Part shown: piece after piece, positions 21,644 to 33,289 of the stretch
Layout: the number at the start of each line of letters is the position of its first letter
Numbering within the stretch: the stretch's first letter is position 1
Assembly: GCA_003254905.1 (NCBI GenBank)
Contig: QANU01018688.1
Coordinates: 399,552 to 463,551, forward strand
Direction: 5' to 3'
DNA length: 64,000 nt
DNA from: Nissolia schottii
Lineage: Eukaryota; Streptophyta; Magnoliopsida; Fabales; Fabaceae
Notes under the pieces: generated by a model
What the model was told of the DNA's origin: nothing
The model's input: only the letters and a program-made list of their open reading frames with translations
The model's database searches: none
Position numbers and translations under genes: made by a program

Positions 21644-23677
21644 TCTTTTTTAAATCTGACACAACTATAAATCAGCACTCATATTCAAAATCTCTCGTTA
21701 AATTAAAACAATCTCCTACAAATTAATTTATGTGATCATCAGTCTAATATGAAAACAAGTGCAATAATACATTATAGATAGCTGGTACTCTTATTTGAGA
21801 ATTGAATTTTATTATCTTTATCATGTGATTTTATGTTTCATTGAGTGAAATTCAATTTTATTGAATATGTCTTTAAATATTATGTGTTGGTCTTGTATTT
21901 ATTTCAGAATTTCTATTAATTGTGTCATTGTCATTATTGAGCGTCATTGTAAAGACAAATATAAAATATCATTAAGTTGTTTCTACTTAAGTTTAATGCG
22001 TTTGGAAAAAATATATTTATTGACATAATATTAATATTTTCTTTGTTTTTGTCTAAACACATAATATCAAAGTTAGTCTGATTGAGAGTTTAATTTTTGT
22101 ATTTCATTGGGCTACAAGTCAAAAAAGCTATTATTACAACAACAAATGATAGGTAACCAAGTTCATGTATAAATTAAATAGGGTGATTCATAAAATTTGG
22201 AAATGGATTATCTCTTATGAATTTTTCACATGATCTTATTATAGATAATTTCTCAGATTTAATTTTTCTCTTATTTATATTATACACGAATTTCACTTTT
22301 TTAATGAAAAATAAAAGATCATACATAATTATATCATATAAAAAATCAACCGGAGATATTTTTTCTCATAGAATTTTCTCTCATTTTTTTCTTCAAACAA
22401 ATTTACCCTGCCTGTAGAAAGTGCAAAATTGTCATTTGAATGACTCAAAATGGATAACATCTCGTCATTTTTTCTCAACAGATCTTAAAAACAATATTGT
22501 TCTAATTTTTTTTTTTTTTCAAAGTACATGTGGGTTCGGCGCGTGTTCTTCAATCGCCGCGCGTGGTTCATTTCCTATCACCTCTCTACATAAAAACCTA
22601 TACTACAAGTCTACTACAATCCCATTCAGCCTCTNATCACATTTTTTACATTTTATTTGTAGCACACAATTTAGAAGAGATAATTTTTGGAAAGCTTTTT
22701 GCGAAATAATATGGCTATATTTTACTTTTTCTTTTTTCCTTTTTGATGTTTGGCTATTTTACTTTTTATCTTAAACGAAAAGCAGTTCCACATTTACAAG
22801 ACTTGTCTTTTCATGGGCCTTTTTATTTACTTTTACTAAAATAGGAAAAATGGAGTGCAAAAAACCAGAGGAGTAAAAATTACGCTTAATTGTTGAAATA
22901 AAAATGTGTCTATATCAAAATTGAAAAAGTCTCCTTCTCATGTAGACAAAAATAATATCTACTGTGCGTTATGATGCATATATGCACTTGAGAAGACAAA
23001 ACAAATTGATATTGTGAAACACTCAAATATCATCGTCCAAAAGGAAAGGGCTGACCAATTAGAGGAATTATAATAAGGGGCCTAACTTAAATCCACTTGA
23101 AATTTTTATGAAAAAAAGTTGTATTATTTTTAGAAATTTTGTCGAGCAGAATTGTTGATTACTTAAATAATGAGGAAAACAAAAAATATAAAATATAATG
23201 ACGAAGGTATAATGTGACTTACCGTAAATGCATTAATCCACTACAATATGGTGAACTAAGATTTAAATTTTACTTGAGAGTGCTAGTACTCAAATATGAT
23301 TTATATTTATTTTTTTGCGTTAATATTATTGTGACTTAAGTTTAATCATGTAATACTTTAAATTTGATACTTTGACATTTGATGCTTTAAATTTAGATTT
23401 TGTTGTTCAGCTTGTTTTAATTTTGTGTAATTTGGTGTGTAATATGTTGAACTTGAACTATTAAAGTTTGGATTTTGTGTTTAATTGTGACACACTTAAG
23501 ACTTTGAATTTGTAACTTGATGTTTAGTATATTTTTAATTTGTCTAATATGTAATATGTCAAATTTGAAATTTTGACTCAAGATTAATTATATGGAAAAA
23601 TAACAGTTATCCTTACGTTTAATCATCGTGATTATGACATTTGTTAATAAAATCTTAACTATATATAATGAAATGCT
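21644..23677. other. Intergenic, AT-rich
   Basis: No supported gene. 22530-22600 has a short GC-richer patch with GTTCGGCGCGTG. A single N lies at 22635. Confidence 0.4.
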
Positions 23678-23843
23678 TAGGAGATTCAATTCATGAGCCT
23701 GAATATTACTTACATACCCTGATGAATGACATTTAACATTTTATTTTTTATTTTGTCTTTTAAAATGTTAAGCAGCATTCATCCAAATGTGTAAATTGAT
23801 ATTTAAACTCATTAATTAGGTCTCTAAAACATTACTCTTATAT
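23678..23843. mobile_element. MITE-like inverted repeat (copy 2 of the 12.6-kb family)
   Basis: Arms AGGAGATTCAATTCATGAG and CATTAATTAGGTCTCTAAAA are inverted. The internal order (T-rich centre, then TTTTAAAATGTTAAGCA and ATCCAAATGTGTAAATTGA) parallels 12579-12727. Confidence 0.5.
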
Positions 23844-24113
23844 ATATTATTGTAACAACTTAAGCTAACCGGTCAGTTAGACTTAATTGGACATTTTTTA
23901 ATTCAGAGTATCTACCTTACGGTAGTGACTAATTCACACACACACACACACATGCTTTTTGAAGTAATAAAAAAGAGGATCAATTATTTTTACTTATATA
24001 ATAATATTTGATTGGACCACAATTAAAAAAAAATTACACCACATCAAATAACAATTAAACTCCTAACACACATAGTTAAACGAGTTGACCTTAAACACAT
24101 TGTGAGCCACAGA

Positions 24114-24969
24114 CAGTGCTGTCAAAATGAGCTCCGCCCGCGAGTTCAGACCGTGAGCCCGGTTAAATTGATGAACTGTACATGAAAAAATAGACCCGCG
24201 AAAATTTGAAAAAAAATAATCCGACTCGTTTTAGTTTGCGGGCTATAAACGGGCCAGCTCATGAGCACATGATTTTTTTTTTTAAAAAAATACAAAGATT
24301 TTGAATGTTTTATTTTGGACTCGAAATTTTATTTTGGAGTTTAAGAGTTTAGAGTTTAACTATTTGGACTTATAACTAAGTGTGTTTAACTGTATGTTAT
24401 GTTTAACTACTTAACTATATTTATATTGCTATACAGTTGAAGTGCTATGACATAGATAATGATAAATTTTGCATTTCATTTCTTCAATGAGTGCCCACAC
24501 CCTACAAGTTGATATATAGTTTCAAACTTTGTTTATTATTGATTAATCTATAAGAAAGAGTTTCAGTTGTGTTTTTAATCAATAACATAACAGTACTCAC
24601 ATCAATGTTATATGTCGCCATTTAATTAATGAATTGATTTCAAATAGCATTTGATAGCATTCAAGCAAGATAGTTGAAAGAACAAAAAGTCACAATCAAC
24701 CATTTAAATTATTTATTTTCTATTAATTAATAGATAAATAATAAAAATAACTAAAAATGATTGCGCAAACTTATTCACAACTTTATATTTAAAACCAAAA
24801 AAATAAACCAAAAATTTAATTTTTTTTTAAAAATGGATTGACAAGTTGACTCGTTTAAGCCTGTGAATTGATCATAAATAAACTAAATCCTAAAAGAGAC
24901 ATAATTTTAACTCAACTTATTTAAGCCCGTCAACCCAAATGAGCTAGACCGATTTGTTTGACACCCCTA
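24114..24969. mobile_element. Non-autonomous hAT-like element
   Basis: The left end CAGTGCTGTCAAAATGAGCT and the right end AGCTAG...TTTGACACCCCTA are inverted (10 of 13 terminal bases), resembling the T/CAGGGGTGTCAAA termini of plant hAT elements. The flanks GCCACAGA and ACCACATA match at 6 of 8 positions, fitting a decayed 8-bp target duplication. Subterminal sequence holds several GCCCG/CGGGC words in both orientations. No transposase is encoded in its 856 bp. Confidence 0.6.
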
Positions 24970-26039
24970 ACCACATAATACTACTCCCTCCCTCCACTTT
25001 TCATGAAAAACAATTTTCATGAGATTCTCTACATCACCAAATCTACAAGGGAAAAAAATATCACACACGACAACATACGTACAATAGCATATCCATGTGG
25101 TAGTAAAATCGTTCGAGATGCTACAAACTGCTAGCGGGAAAAATAATCATCTCACCTAAAAATAATAGATAAGTGTTTTTTAAAGTGATATTTTTTATTT
25201 TAAAAGATAAAGTAAGAGATCCCATTAATAAATTATTAAAATGAGGTAAAAAATTTCATAATTAAATCAATAAAATGATTCATTTTCATTTTAGTGATTT
25301 AATTGTGAGATTCATCATTTTACTTTTCTAAAATAAGATATTTTAATTTAAAGGATCGAAATCTAAAAGTTTTATGTCATCATGTCATGTGTAGATTCAG
25401 AAACAGATTTTGGGTAAAACTTAGCGGGGCACATGCCCCATATTTTATTAAGTTTAACCCATAATAAAATAAAAGTCAATTCATGCATTATCTAGTTATA
25501 TAACATTTTTGCCCTCATTAGACAATTTCATTTTATTTTTAACGTTATTAAAATTAAGATCTTAAATAAGATCAAAAAAGTAAAATAAAAACATAAAATT
25601 GTAACACAATTTAAATCGTAAAATCATTTGATTTAAGTTATAGTAGTGAGATTAACTATTTTTTTCAATTCATAAAATTATAAAATTTTAATATTTAAAT
25701 TGAGATCTTACAGACATTAGCCTCTGTTGTGTAAGTTTACTTATTTCTTTTGTTAGTCTTTTTTTTTTTAAAATAATAATATGGGACATACCAATGTGAC
25801 TCTTTTTCACACTAAGTTGAATGGTGCCAGTGACTAAATTACCCACAAATTTTATGAGTAAAAAGAATGAAAAAATAAATAAAAGAAAAAGAAATATATA
25901 TCCCAACGTGAAAATGCTTCCCTTTTGTCATTTTATGATTATAAGCTCGCGTCTTTAATTAAGGTGAGTTTGGAGCTTGATTAACAAACTTTTTGGTGGC
26001 AACAAAAAGATGATTAAGATGGAATGGGCCAAAGGGTTT
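24970..26039. other. Intergenic, AT-rich
   Basis: Contains an isolated Stowaway-like end (ACTACTCCCTCCCTCCAC, about 24982) with no clear partner. No supported gene. Confidence 0.4.
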
Positions 26040-26304
26040 TGTATGAAAAGCAAAATGGAAGGATTGTGTGGTCTAAATAGGGCACGTGAAAGAGTGAAAG
26101 AGTGAAAGAGAGAAGAAAAGAAAGCAAAGCAAAGCAAAGAGGATTAGATATATAAATGTCTCTTCATGCCCCCCTTTCGGCACTTTCTTCTATCTCCTTT
26201 CTTTCTTTGTTGCCCCCCCCTTGGCCTTTGGGGGCCACCAGTTTCAATTTTTTCACTCTCCACTCTTCACGTCAATCACTTCTCTCAAGGTTCATTTAAT
26301 TCAT

Positions 26305-26339
<35 letters not shown>

Positions 26340-26440
26340 TCCCTCTTTTCTCTGTTGTTTAAAGACAAAAGATTGTTGTGTGTGAGTAAAAGAATTTTGT
26401 TAATAAATACTCCCAAATTACTTAGTAACATATTATAACT
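26040..26440 (+). promoter_or_regulatory. Promoter/leader-like segment without a following gene
   Basis: Order on the plus strand: a CACGTG-related ACGTGAAAG with repeated GAGTGAAA units, TATATAAATG (26148-26157), C-rich and CT-rich leader sequence, and a CTCTCTCTCTCT tract at 26312-26334. This is the layout of a plant core promoter and 5' leader. I find no coding exon downstream, so it could drive a non-coding transcript, be a relic, or be fortuitous. Confidence 0.35.
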
Positions 26441-26849
26441 AGTAATTTTATATTAAAAAAATAAATTATATATTTTTAATGGCATGTAATGTTTTTAAAA
26501 TTTAAAATATTTTATTCTTATTTCTTTAATCAATGTCTTTAAGATATTAGTTAATAAAATCTTAAATAAAAAAAGTCTATTTACATTTGTTGGTAATGTG
26601 AATTTAACGAAAAATTTATAAGTGAGAGAAATTATAAATCTATCATTTTAAGATTTTAAATTAAAATGTAATATTTAATCTGTTTAATTAATTTCACACT
26701 TTGTCTATCAATATTGATTTTCTCTATTTTGATTTCTCATTTTCAAGTGATATCAGAGTCAATCGTTTGAATATAAGAAGTTGCTTAACGAAACAATGGT
26801 GATTGTTGGGAGAAATTTACATTTAAATGGCGATTTTTTTTTTAATCCC
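26441..26849. other. Intergenic, AT-rich
   Basis: Contains a fragment of a dispersed AT-rich repeat (ATTTTAAGATTTTAAATTAAAATG, 26642-26665) with relatives near 27950 and 30930. Confidence 0.4.
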
Positions 26850-27078
26850 GTATTATGGTCCAACAAAAATATTTACGGATGTATGATTTTGGGTCTGAAA
26901 TTGCCAGCCCCTATGGCGAGTTCAGATCCTAAAATTTTTTATTTTTTTTTAAAAAAAGTCTGAAATCACCACAGTCAGGCTTTTTTTTTAAAAAAAAAGG
27001 TCTGAAATCGCCACACCATCTGGTGATTTCAGACACAAAACCATACATTCGTAAAATTTTATTTTAACCCATATTTTG
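26850..27078. mobile_element. Palindromic MITE, TCTGAAAT family, copy 1
   Basis: Arms of about 60 bp are inverted. The left arm contains TTTACGGATGTATGATTTTG then GGTCTGAAATTGCCA. The right arm reads TGGTGATTTCAGACACAAAA then CCATACATTCGTAAAATTTT. The centre has further TCTGAAATCGCCAC units separated by poly-T/poly-A. Relatives occur at 28548, 48720 and 56466. Confidence 0.65.
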
Positions 27079-28381
27079 GTATACAAGTTATACCAAATGG
27101 GTTGAAAATGTAAAGAAACCGATTGTTGATCTAAGTGGTGTGTAACTTTTATAATGTCACTTTAGACTCCAAACTCTCTCCTAATAAAATGACGCAATTG
27201 ATTTAACTGATAAACTTTTTACTCATATATTATTATATTTTTATGTATTATTTTCTTTATAAAATCTTAAATTCTAAATTCTAACATAAAAATATAAACT
27301 AAACATACTCTTAATTTTTCCTCAAAGAAAAGAGACAGGAGACATGTTTAACTTGTAAGCGTGTGAGTGAAAGTACTCTTCAATTACCTCTTCCTCTCTC
27401 TCTCTCTTTTGGTCTCTTACTATCTCACAAAATGTGTTAATGATGCAATTGAAAAGCAATAACCCCTCTCCCCATCTTCTCTACAGTCTATGTTTAAAGG
27501 AAGGGTTGTTCTGGTTTGGCTTAAAAAGTCTTTAACTAGTAATATTTATGTTGCTCCTATTTGCTGAAGGGTCTAATTGCAGTGACAGTGAAAAAGCACC
27601 ATCATCTTTAATTTTTTCCTTCATAAAACGCAGCAATAAGTGCTTTAATTTGGCTTCTTTTCTGGATGATGATGCTGCCCTATCTCTGGGGCTATAGTGC
27701 CTTTCTTATCGGCCCTTGGCATTATCCACCAGATTTTGAAGTATCTCAATCTCATTGGTCAAATGATAAATCACACATCAATTCTCATGATCAGAGGATG
27801 TATTATACTCCATTAATTTTTAAATATTTTTAAAAAAATTATAATTAAAAATTTTAAATGTTTTATACGTAAATATAAAATTTTACATTAATAAATAATA
27901 AATTAATTAGTAAAAATATATATACATTTAAAAAAATTAATAAATTCATTACCTTTAAGTTTTTGATAAGATATAATGTTTAACTTATTTTTATATTTAA
28001 TTTAATATGTTTATTTAATCTCTTTTGAGTTTGAACTTTTTCTCCCTGTTTTATATTTAAATAAGTAAGGCAAAGATTGCTATATTTTAAGTGTAAATGT
28101 AAATTCACTTTATACTTACTTAACTCATTTAATTCGTGTCCAAGTTTAGGTCCTTTTCATTGCTTTATACCGGATAATCTTACTATAGGATTAACTTTTT
28201 TTTTTCAACAATATCCTCTGTATTTTTGGCTATACGTAATTTTAGTAAAAAAATATTGTTGCATTTAGTACATTAATAGATATAGTCTCATTTATTCAAA
28301 AATTTGTATTATTACTAAAGATATTATTTATTTGATTTTATGTTAATTAATTAATGAATAATTAAATAATTAAACAATCAT
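27079..28381. other. Intergenic; less AT-rich patch 27330-27760
   Basis: 27330-27760 contains CT runs, GAAGGGTTGTTCTGGTTTGG and TTTTCTGGATGATGATGCTG and is less AT-rich than its surroundings. It could be a conserved non-coding element, but no coding sequence is seen. Confidence 0.35.
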
Positions 28382-28540
28382 CAACGGAGATTGGTCCAAG
28401 TGATAAGTGGTTTGATATTGCTTAAGCAAGGTCTCGAGTTCGAGTTCGGGCCCTTTTTTTNAACAGAGATTGGTCCAAGTGGTAAGCGACTTGATATCGC
28501 TTAAGCAATGTCCCGAGTTTGAGTTCAGACCCTTTTTTAT
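28382..28540 (+). repeat. Tandem pair of tRNA-like (SINE-like) units
   Basis: Two related units of about 79 bp flank the N at 28461. Each contains GATTGGTCCAAGTG, an exact fit to the RNA polymerase III A box (TRGYNNARNNG). About 45 bp later each has a B-box-like GAGTTCGAGTT or GAGTTTGAGTT, the second mutated. A run of Ts then follows. This is the layout of a tRNA-derived SINE head. The N between them means that the duplication itself may be an assembly product. It is not a functional tRNA, because no acceptor pairing is seen. Confidence 0.55.
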
Positions 28541-28547
28541 TAAAAAA

Positions 28548-28626
28548 AAGACTGGGGGTTTGAATTCGCCACAGCCTGTGTCAAATTCAAACTCATACAA
28601 ATGTAAATTTTTGCTATGAAACATAT
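28548..28626. repeat. Partial member of the palindromic TCTGAAAT MITE family
   Basis: GGGTTTGAATTCGCCACAG and TGTGTCAAATTCAAACTC form a central inverted repeat. The right flank CATACAAATGTAAATTTTTG resembles the arm of the copy at 26850. Confidence 0.45.
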
Positions 28627-30595
28627 TATGAGATGTAAATCTTTTGGGAGAAATATATATGTAATAAATCCCAAAATGTCACGATTCTTCAAGATTTTTT
28701 TTATACATCGATGACATTACGACTCAAACTCCTAATCTTATAAATATTCCTCTAAACTTTTCACCAACAAACCATTTTCAGTGGCTTATTCCTTATGCAT
28801 TGTAACCCTGCAGCTTCTTTTTCTCTCTTGTAAACCAATATTAAATACATTAATTGATCAGATGCTCAAATTATTTACACTTTGGTGAGGATGAATCGAT
28901 GTGCCATTGCTGGCCGTTTATTTAACTAGTGGTTAGCATCATGTACTCAAATAGAGGAGCATATATATTTGGATTTTGTTTAATCCAAGAAAGGGCAAAA
29001 GTGCATCATATTATAATCATTATATAAATGTGTTACTTGAGTAGCCTTACCTTTAAATTCCACCGACCAAAATTCTTTTTTGGTACATTGCATGATCACT
29101 GGCCAAGCAAAACTTTTTTTATTTAAAAAAAAAAAGGCCAAAAAAGCATTACCACCAAAGCAGCTGTATTTCCCACCCATGCATTCTGTAATGAACTATG
29201 GGCTCTTTATGATTTTTACAAAATTTATAATAACTTGCTTATTCTAAAATTATGCTTTCTTTCTCAAAGAAAAATTATCAACAAAAACCACTAATATATA
29301 ATACTAAGCTAATGTTTGATTCCCGTGAATTTTCCACGTAATTTTTATCAATATCATCTGTTCAATTTCTTTTATCATTTATCATTCTTCTTATTTTCCT
29401 TCACTATTAATTGGTACCTTTATCTTTTATGGAATTAATTAGTATCTTATCATTCATCAAGTGATTTATTTGAGTCTCACTGTGTAACTCTTTAGGATTT
29501 TAGAGATTGATTCGATTGCACTCAATTGGTTATATATAATTTTGTTATTGTACCATTAATTATATATATACACACTTTTATCGATAAATAACAAAGGCAA
29601 TGTTTGAGAATTGTTTACGCCAAATTTTTATTAAAAAAATTGCTATTTTTGCAATAGATTTTGTCGAAATTAAATTTTGTCTTTTCAAATAATCTTAATT
29701 TTAAACAAAAACACGACAAAACTTTAAAGAATTTTCTTGGATGACTCAAATTCCTTCCAAACTAGCGGGAAAATTACTGTTCTTTTTAAGGTGGTAGCAC
29801 AGCAAAGATGATCATTAGATTAGACCCAAAAACCAAAGGCCATGGCATGCTGCAGCATGAAGATCTCAAAGAGGGGTCAATTAACAAGTTCAAAGTTCAA
29901 AGACTATTACCACTTTAATAATTTTGATTGCGCCATCTATTTCATGGGAAGCTGCTAAAATTGGATATATATATATATATATATANAGAGTCATGTGTCT
30001 AAAAGCTTGTAGCATAGCTACCCTTACATAGCCTAATTAAACTTAACTTTTGAAAAGAGTTACGATGAAGTTAACGAAAACAGTTCTTAGTAACACTCAT
30101 TAAGATTTTTATTTTAAATTTTAATATTTGAGATATATTTTTTAATTTCAATGGATATTTTTAGAATTCTTGCCAGTAAAATTACCTTATGTATTTTCTA
30201 CGTGTTTCATTGTTTCGATTTTCTGATATCTTTTGGTAAGACAAAACTAAAATAAATAAATAAAATAAAATATATTGGTAAGACAAAAATGATATTTGAT
30301 TTGTACCTAAAAGAAACAAAATAAATAAAGGAAAAAAAAACACACACACAGCAACCTTTGTTAGGCAAACGTTTCTATCTTCTTTTCAATTTCACATGGT
30401 CTCGTAACTAACAGAATCAAATTGCTATCAAACCTTTTTCTGGTTATTAAGACAGAGAGAGTTTGATAATTATTGACTTTGCCAAGATTCCAACCTAATT
30501 ACCTTAATTTGGAACAGAATTGAGCTTTACATTTTGTGTAAGTTAATTATAGCATTAGCATGATGATCTTATCATATCACACACACATAATATAG

Positions 30596-30600
<5 letters not shown>
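28627..30600. other. Intergenic, AT-rich
   Basis: No supported gene. 29780-29960 is less AT-rich (CCATGGCATGCTGCAGCATG, palindromic). A single N lies at 29986 within a TA tract. Confidence 0.4.

Positions 30601-30640
<40 letters not shown>
30601..30640. repeat. Microsatellite (TA)n
   Basis: Uninterrupted TA tract of about 40 bp. Confidence 0.95.
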
Positions 30641-30641
<1 letters not shown>

Positions 30642-31611
30642 TAAAACTTGTTGTAAGTTTGATATATAATTAGTTTAGGATCTCTGCAACTCAACGAACT
30701 AATCTTTTGGATTAATTCTCCCTCTAAGCTTAAATCCTTAGCAAACATATGGAACAAGAGATAGAGAGTTGACAGGGGAGAAATTATTTTGTTCACTATG
30801 GAGTAAAAGATTCCATGCATCATATGAGATTTAAAGCATTGAGTGAAAAAATAATTTTATATTAATAAAATTTAGATTGAGCAAAAAATTATATATTTAA
30901 AAAAATAATAAATTCATTATGTTATGATTTTAAATTAAGATGTGATGTCCAACTTATTTTTATATTTTTTTACTTAATAAATTTGCTCACAATATTTGCA
31001 CATTAGTCACTTGAACTTAATTGGACCCGTTCTCTAATCCATCTAATTCCATTTTGTTAAAATTTTAGGTCCATTTAACTTACTTGATTATTATTTTTAG
31101 TTAGTCTTACTTAACTTTGGACTCTCTTCTCTAACAAAATGAATTGCAATGTTAGATAAGAGATATAGCTAGCTAGGTAGGGGAATTAATGGTTGTAACC
31201 AGACACGAGACTTAAGAGGGAGGGAGGAAGTGGGGAGTAGGGACAAGTGTAAGCGAAAGGAGGGAAGGGAGAGGGCCGTCGGGGGGTGGTGGTGGGAGTC
31301 ACATCAATCAAACCGTAAAACTCCAAAATAAAACAAACAAATGTTGCATCATCACCGTCCAATCCCCCTCCTTACGCACCGTTGACCCTTCAACAGTGAC
31401 CCCCCCTTTCCTTTTCATCACAACACTATGAATGATAGTAGTAGTAGTTGCAAGATTCCAATCAAATCTAGGGAGGAACCCAATATCTCTTCCCTCCACC
31501 TCCTTGGCATTTGTGATAAACTAGCGCAGAGACCGCGAGAAGGACGAGATATTTCATTTTTAAATTGTAATAATAAAAAATTATAATATAAAGTTTAATT
31601 TTCTTTTAATT
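30641..31611. other. Intergenic; GC-richer purine patch 31190-31520
   Basis: 31200-31290 is strongly purine-rich on the plus strand (GAGGGAGGGAGGAAG; GGGGGGTGGTGGTGGGAG) and 31360-31500 is pyrimidine-rich. No coding region is supported. Confidence 0.4.
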
Positions 31612-32200
31612 TACGCACCATATCACATTTTATCTATTTTTTACACAATATCACATCCTATCATTTTAAGTGTAATGTCACATTCTATCATTTTTTACGC
31701 AATGTCACATTTCTTTCTAATTGTAACAAGAAGTCACGTTTCTTTCAATTTCTCGTGTAACATCACATTTTCTTTCAATTATAGCGCAATGTTATGTTTT
31801 TTTTTAATTCTCATGATGTGTCACATTTTCTTTCAATTCACATGAGGTGTCACATTTCCTTTCAATTAATAGAAGAAGCCACAATTCCTTCAAGTTCCCA
31901 CGTAATGCAATGCAATGTCACGTTTCATTCCAATTCCTCATGTAATGTTATATTTTCTTTCAATTATCATGCAATGCCACATTTCATTCTCATTCACGCA
32001 CAATGTTATGTTTCTTCAAATTCCGAGCAACGGTACATTTCCTTCCAATTCTCGTGTAATACCCAATTTATTTTCAATTTTTGTGCAATACCATATTTCC
32101 TTCAAGTTCTCGAGCAATTCACATTTCCTTGGAGTAATTCAAGTGTAATGTTACGTTTCCTTTAATTCTCACACAATGCGACATTTTCTTGCAATGTAAT
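31612..32200. repeat. Diverged minisatellite, about 33-37 bp unit
   Basis: The unit CAATGTCACATTTCCTTTC + AATTCTCGTGT recurs about 17 times head to tail with much substitution and small length changes. Apparent 77-123 residue frames inside it are repeats of the same coding accident and are not genes. Confidence 0.85.
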
Positions 32201-32893
32201 CCCCATGAGAATTTATTTTGCTCAAACAGTATTATTGACATTGCACTTTGTCAAACATGTCAATAGTTAATATAGTCTCACTAACGGCAGAGACTAAAAT
32301 CATGTAGTTTATGATATGTTTTGACCAAAACAAAAAATTAATAAAAATATAAGTACCTAAACCAAATTTCAATAAATTATCAAGGACCTAAAACATATTT
32401 ACGCCCTATAAGTACATAAGAATAAAATTGCGAACCATTAATTATAGCCCAATTAAAATTTACACATTTTAATAATGAATATTTGTTTTGTAGATATCTT
32501 TTCGAGCACCGTTGTTATTATTACACATAATTATATATAAACTTTTATTGTAAATTAAATGAAATGTCATTAATTTTATTTTATTTTTCAATATAAGTAG
32601 TAACTAGTTAAAACCAAATACTTATTTATTTTTAATTTATTCTAAAGACAAACCATTAGGTAGAAAAAAAAAACTAAATTGTAAATTGTGAAAATAACCA
32701 TGTAGCGTACAAATTTTATTAGCTTTTTGAAATAAAGAAAAATGATAAACCTCAATTAATGGTTTGGTGAGTCCTAACCATGTAATTGAATAATGCAAAA
32801 AAAAAATAAAATTAATGACCTTGATGGTATATGAATTGAAATGGATGGATGGAATAAAAACAAAACTTATGAATAGTACTTTAGAAACCTTAC
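32201..32893. other. Intergenic with dispersed ACTAAAA...repeat
   Basis: 32285-32405 (GAGACTAAAATCATGTAG ... AGGACCTAAAACATATTTA) has a related copy in the same orientation at 33855-34010. No gene is supported. Confidence 0.45.
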
Positions 32894-33284
32894 TGTTATG
32901 GATCTAACCAAAAGGCCCGTATAGGAACTCAGACCCCAGGACCCACAGAGACATCCACCCTGAAATGAACTCCCACATAATAACTTCCTGGAGAGATCCT
33001 TGACCCGTGACTGACTCCCACGACAAACATCACTCCCCAGATCCCGAAAAAGAATCTGGAGAGGAGGATCACAGGCCAGTAGAAATCCCGGTCTCCACCT
33101 AGGTATTTAAGCAATCCAACACACTAGATATGACCTAGAACTCATCTTCCGTTGACTTTATTCTCTAAATCCAACTCTTACTGACTTGAGCGTTGGAGTC
33201 CTTACAAATACCCATTCTGACTCTCCAAACCCGCAAAGGAGCTTCAGAGTCTGACTTGCACCGAGGATCCACCTTCTCGGTACA
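32894..33284. mobile_element. Solo LTR of a gypsy-type retrotransposon with intact target duplication
   Basis: The 391-bp sequence begins TGTTATGGATCTAACC, ends TCTCGGTACA (TG...CA) and is flanked by CTTAC on both sides (32889-32893 and 33285-33289), a perfect 5-bp duplication. It contains ACTGACTTGAGCGTTGGAGT and a GTATTTAAGC TATA-like box, as in plant gypsy LTRs. No internal region is left, so it arose by recombination between two LTRs. Confidence 0.8.
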
Positions 33285-33289
33285 CTTAC

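Noticed and set aside
31794-32165. 123-codon open frame on the plus strand
   Set aside because: It lies wholly in the 33-37 bp minisatellite; the residues are repeats of the same accident and overlap another frame with the same property.
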